Source: Phototrophicus methaneseepsis (GTDB taxonomy: Bacteria; Chloroflexota; Anaerolineae; Aggregatilineales; Phototrophicaceae). Taken from it: a DNA stretch of 64,000 nucleotides. The translations under genes and the position numbers were made by a program. This document shows positions 62,823-64,000 of the stretch, in pieces; within the stretch, counting starts at the first letter, position 1; every line of letters begins with the position of its first letter. The DNA is taken from assembly GCF_015500095.1 (NCBI RefSeq), contig NZ_CP062983.1, positions 2,232,001-2,296,000 of the forward strand, written 5' to 3'. The notes beneath the pieces are model-generated. The model was given only the letters and a program-made list of their open reading frames with translations, searched no databases and was not told the origin of the DNA.

Positions 62823-63536
62823 ATGAGCGAGCCATTCAAAGGCTTTAACGCCAGCAAAGATAATGTCATACGCGTTCATGCCCAGTTTTTTACCGAGCTG
62901 CTGCCGCAGATTGATGACATGGCTGAGCTAAAACTCACGTTGTATTGCTATCATGTGCTGCATCAGATTGATGGGGCTTATCGCTATTTGCATTACAGCG
63001 ACTTCCGCGAAAATGGGGCTTTTATGGGTATGCTGGAAGCAACTGCCCCTGATAAAGACCCGGATGAACTGCTGGACGAGACGATTATGAAGGCGCTCTC
63101 TCGTGGGACGCTGCTATACGTTGCTGTGGAGTTGGAAACAGGGCCAGAAGCGCTCTATTTCATGAATACGGATAAGGGCCGAGAAGCCATCGACCAATTG
63201 AAATCAGGCAATTGGCAACCGGACCGCGTGCGTGCTGTGGAAGTACTGCCGCCGCGCTTGAATGCGTTTGCCCTGTACGAGGCGAATATCGGCCCACTGA
63301 CGCCACGTATCAAAGACGAAATTGTGGATGCTGAAGAAGAATTTTCAGCGGCCTGGGTCGAGGATGCGATTAATCAGGCTGTCCAGCAAAACGTACGCAA
63401 GTGGAGTTATGTCCGTGCTGTTTTAAAGCGCTGGCAGCAAGAAGGGAAGCGACAGGATGAAAGACTTTCGGGATCTGGCCTCGAAGATGGCAAGCGCTAT
63501 GCAACCGGAAAATATGCCGACTTCATCGATTCATGA
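62823..63536 (+). CDS. DnaD-domain replication protein
   Basis: A 237-residue protein with a DnaB2/DnaD C-terminal domain: ALYEANIGPLTPRIKDEIVDAEEEFSAAWVEDAINQAVQQNVRKWSYVRAVLKRWQQEG (about residues 150-210) is the family's YxxxIxx/W-rich signature. The N-terminal half (about 10-120) resembles a winged-helix domain. DnaD-type proteins take part in helicase loading at origins in Firmicutes and some Chloroflexota. Its 3' end overlaps the next gene, a helicase-loader ATPase, by 80 bases in another frame. It is placed between the helicase and the loader, as expected for a primosome module. Confidence 0.88.
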   Translation: MSEPFKGFNASKDNVIRVHAQFFTELLPQIDDMAELKLTLYCYHVLHQIDGAYRYLHYSDFRENGAFMGMLEATAPDKDPDELLDETIMKALSRGTLLYVAVELETGPEALYFMNTDKGREAIDQLKSGNWQPDRVRAVEVLPPRLNAFALYEANIGPLTPRIKDEIVDAEEEFSAAWVEDAINQAVQQNVRKWSYVRAVLKRWQQEGKRQDERLSGSGLEDGKRYATGKYADFIDS

Positions 63537-64000
63537 GAGTGCTGAACCGGCTGTTTCCTGCTTTGACCCGGACCATCCAGAATCCCCATGCCCGATCTGC
63601 GGCGGGCTAGGCGTTGTCAAGTATGACGTGCCCGTCATGCATCCGCGCTTCGGCAAGTTGTTCCGCTGCCCCAACTTCCCGGTAGAGGCAGACCGTGAGC
63701 GGCGCGAACGCCTGCGCAAACTGAGTAATCTGGAATCCTTCGGCGAGAAGTCATTTTCTAATTTTGAGATAGCACCTCAGGGCTATTCCTCCGTTGAATG
63801 CCAATCTCTGGAGCTTGCGTTCAATGGCGCGCATAATTACGCACAGCAACCGGATGGCTGGCTGCTGTTAGAAGGGCCATATGGCTGTGGTAAAACGCAC
63901 CTCGCGGCAGCAGTCGGGCACTATCGGCTGGAGCGCGGCGATGCCGTGTTGTTCATCACCACGCCGGATTTGCTGGATCATCTGCGCAGTGCTTTTAGCC
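63457..64000 (+). CDS. DnaC/DnaI-like helicase loader ATPase with zinc-binding N-terminus (partial)
   Basis: The reading frame starts at ATG 63457 (GAAGGG ten bases upstream) and leaves the window after 181 codons. An N-terminal zinc-finger-like segment has CPIC at 45-48 and Cys71 in LFRCPN, as in DnaI-type loaders. An AAA+ core begins near residue 120, with Walker A GPYGCGKT at 140-147. It would load the DnaB helicase with the help of the DnaD-like protein. In-frame ATGs at 63487, 63499 and 63514 are alternative starts; the last would cut the overlap with the DnaD-like gene from 80 to 23 bases. The rest of the AAA+ domain is beyond the window. Confidence 0.87.
   Translation, partial: MKDFRDLASKMASAMQPENMPTSSIHESAEPAVSCFDPDHPESPCPICGGLGVVKYDVPVMHPRFGKLFRCPNFPVEADRERRERLRKLSNLESFGEKSFSNFEIAPQGYSSVECQSLELAFNGAHNYAQQPDGWLLLEGPYGCGKTHLAAAVGHYRLERGDAVLFITTPDLLDHLRSAFS

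Overview
The window looks like a chromosomal segment of a bacterium from the phylum Chloroflexota (class Anaerolineae or a close relative). This is an inference from content: a sortase-type surface protein in a cell-wall context, an F420-type (deazaflavin) nitroreductase-like protein, many secreted beta-propeller, SH3 and LysM lipoproteins with Thr/Pro-rich linkers, and a DnaB, DnaD-like, DnaC/DnaI-like replication set. Base composition is moderate and even. I see no rRNA, tRNA, CRISPR array, insertion sequence, integrase or phage gene.

Region 1 (1-13341) is a peptide and D-amino-acid salvage neighbourhood. It holds a truncated S9-type peptidase, three serine hydrolases of the beta-lactamase/PBP fold, an enolase-superfamily racemase (OSBS/N-acylamino-acid racemase type) paired with a GNAT acyltransferase, an oligopeptide-binding lipid- or Sec-exported protein, an M81 (MlrC-like) peptidase, two Dpp/Opp permeases and an RpiR/MurR-type regulator. 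The divergent control region between the binding protein and the M81 gene carries four TGCAA/TTGCA half-sites beside a good promoter. No transporter ATPase is present.

Region 2 (13342-26520) is one 12.8 kb gene for a 4258-residue surface protein. It has a signal peptide, six long two-module repeats, an array of eight DUF11-like repeats of about 127 residues, and a C-terminal LPATG sorting signal. Region 3 (26558-30743) is a zinc-type uptake operon (binding protein with a very long His/acid-rich loop, ATPase, permease) ending in a CobW-family GTPase. Region 4 (31076-36722) carries a sugar or inositol oxidoreductase/isomerase operon with an unidentified TIM-barrel-like third gene, then an amidohydrolase with a LysR regulator and a tiny charged protein.

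Region 5 (36919-48941) is mixed housekeeping: an M50-like membrane peptidase, a TPR protein, a deazaflavin-type oxidoreductase, a family-4 uracil-DNA glycosylase that has lost all four iron-sulfur cysteines, a class A penicillin-binding protein with a long acidic cytoplasmic tail, a ketopantoate reductase, a YbjN-like protein, and a sugar transferase coupled to a Thr/Pro-rich propeller-SH3 lipoprotein. Region 6 (49203-61249) has secreted and metabolic singletons (gamma-glutamyltransferase family, DJ-1/PfpI, PhzF, TrmO-like, amidohydrolase, LysM lipoprotein, DUF151 nuclease). Region 7 (61405-64000) is the replication cluster dnaB, dnaD-like and a zinc-finger dnaC/dnaI-like helicase loader that runs off the window.
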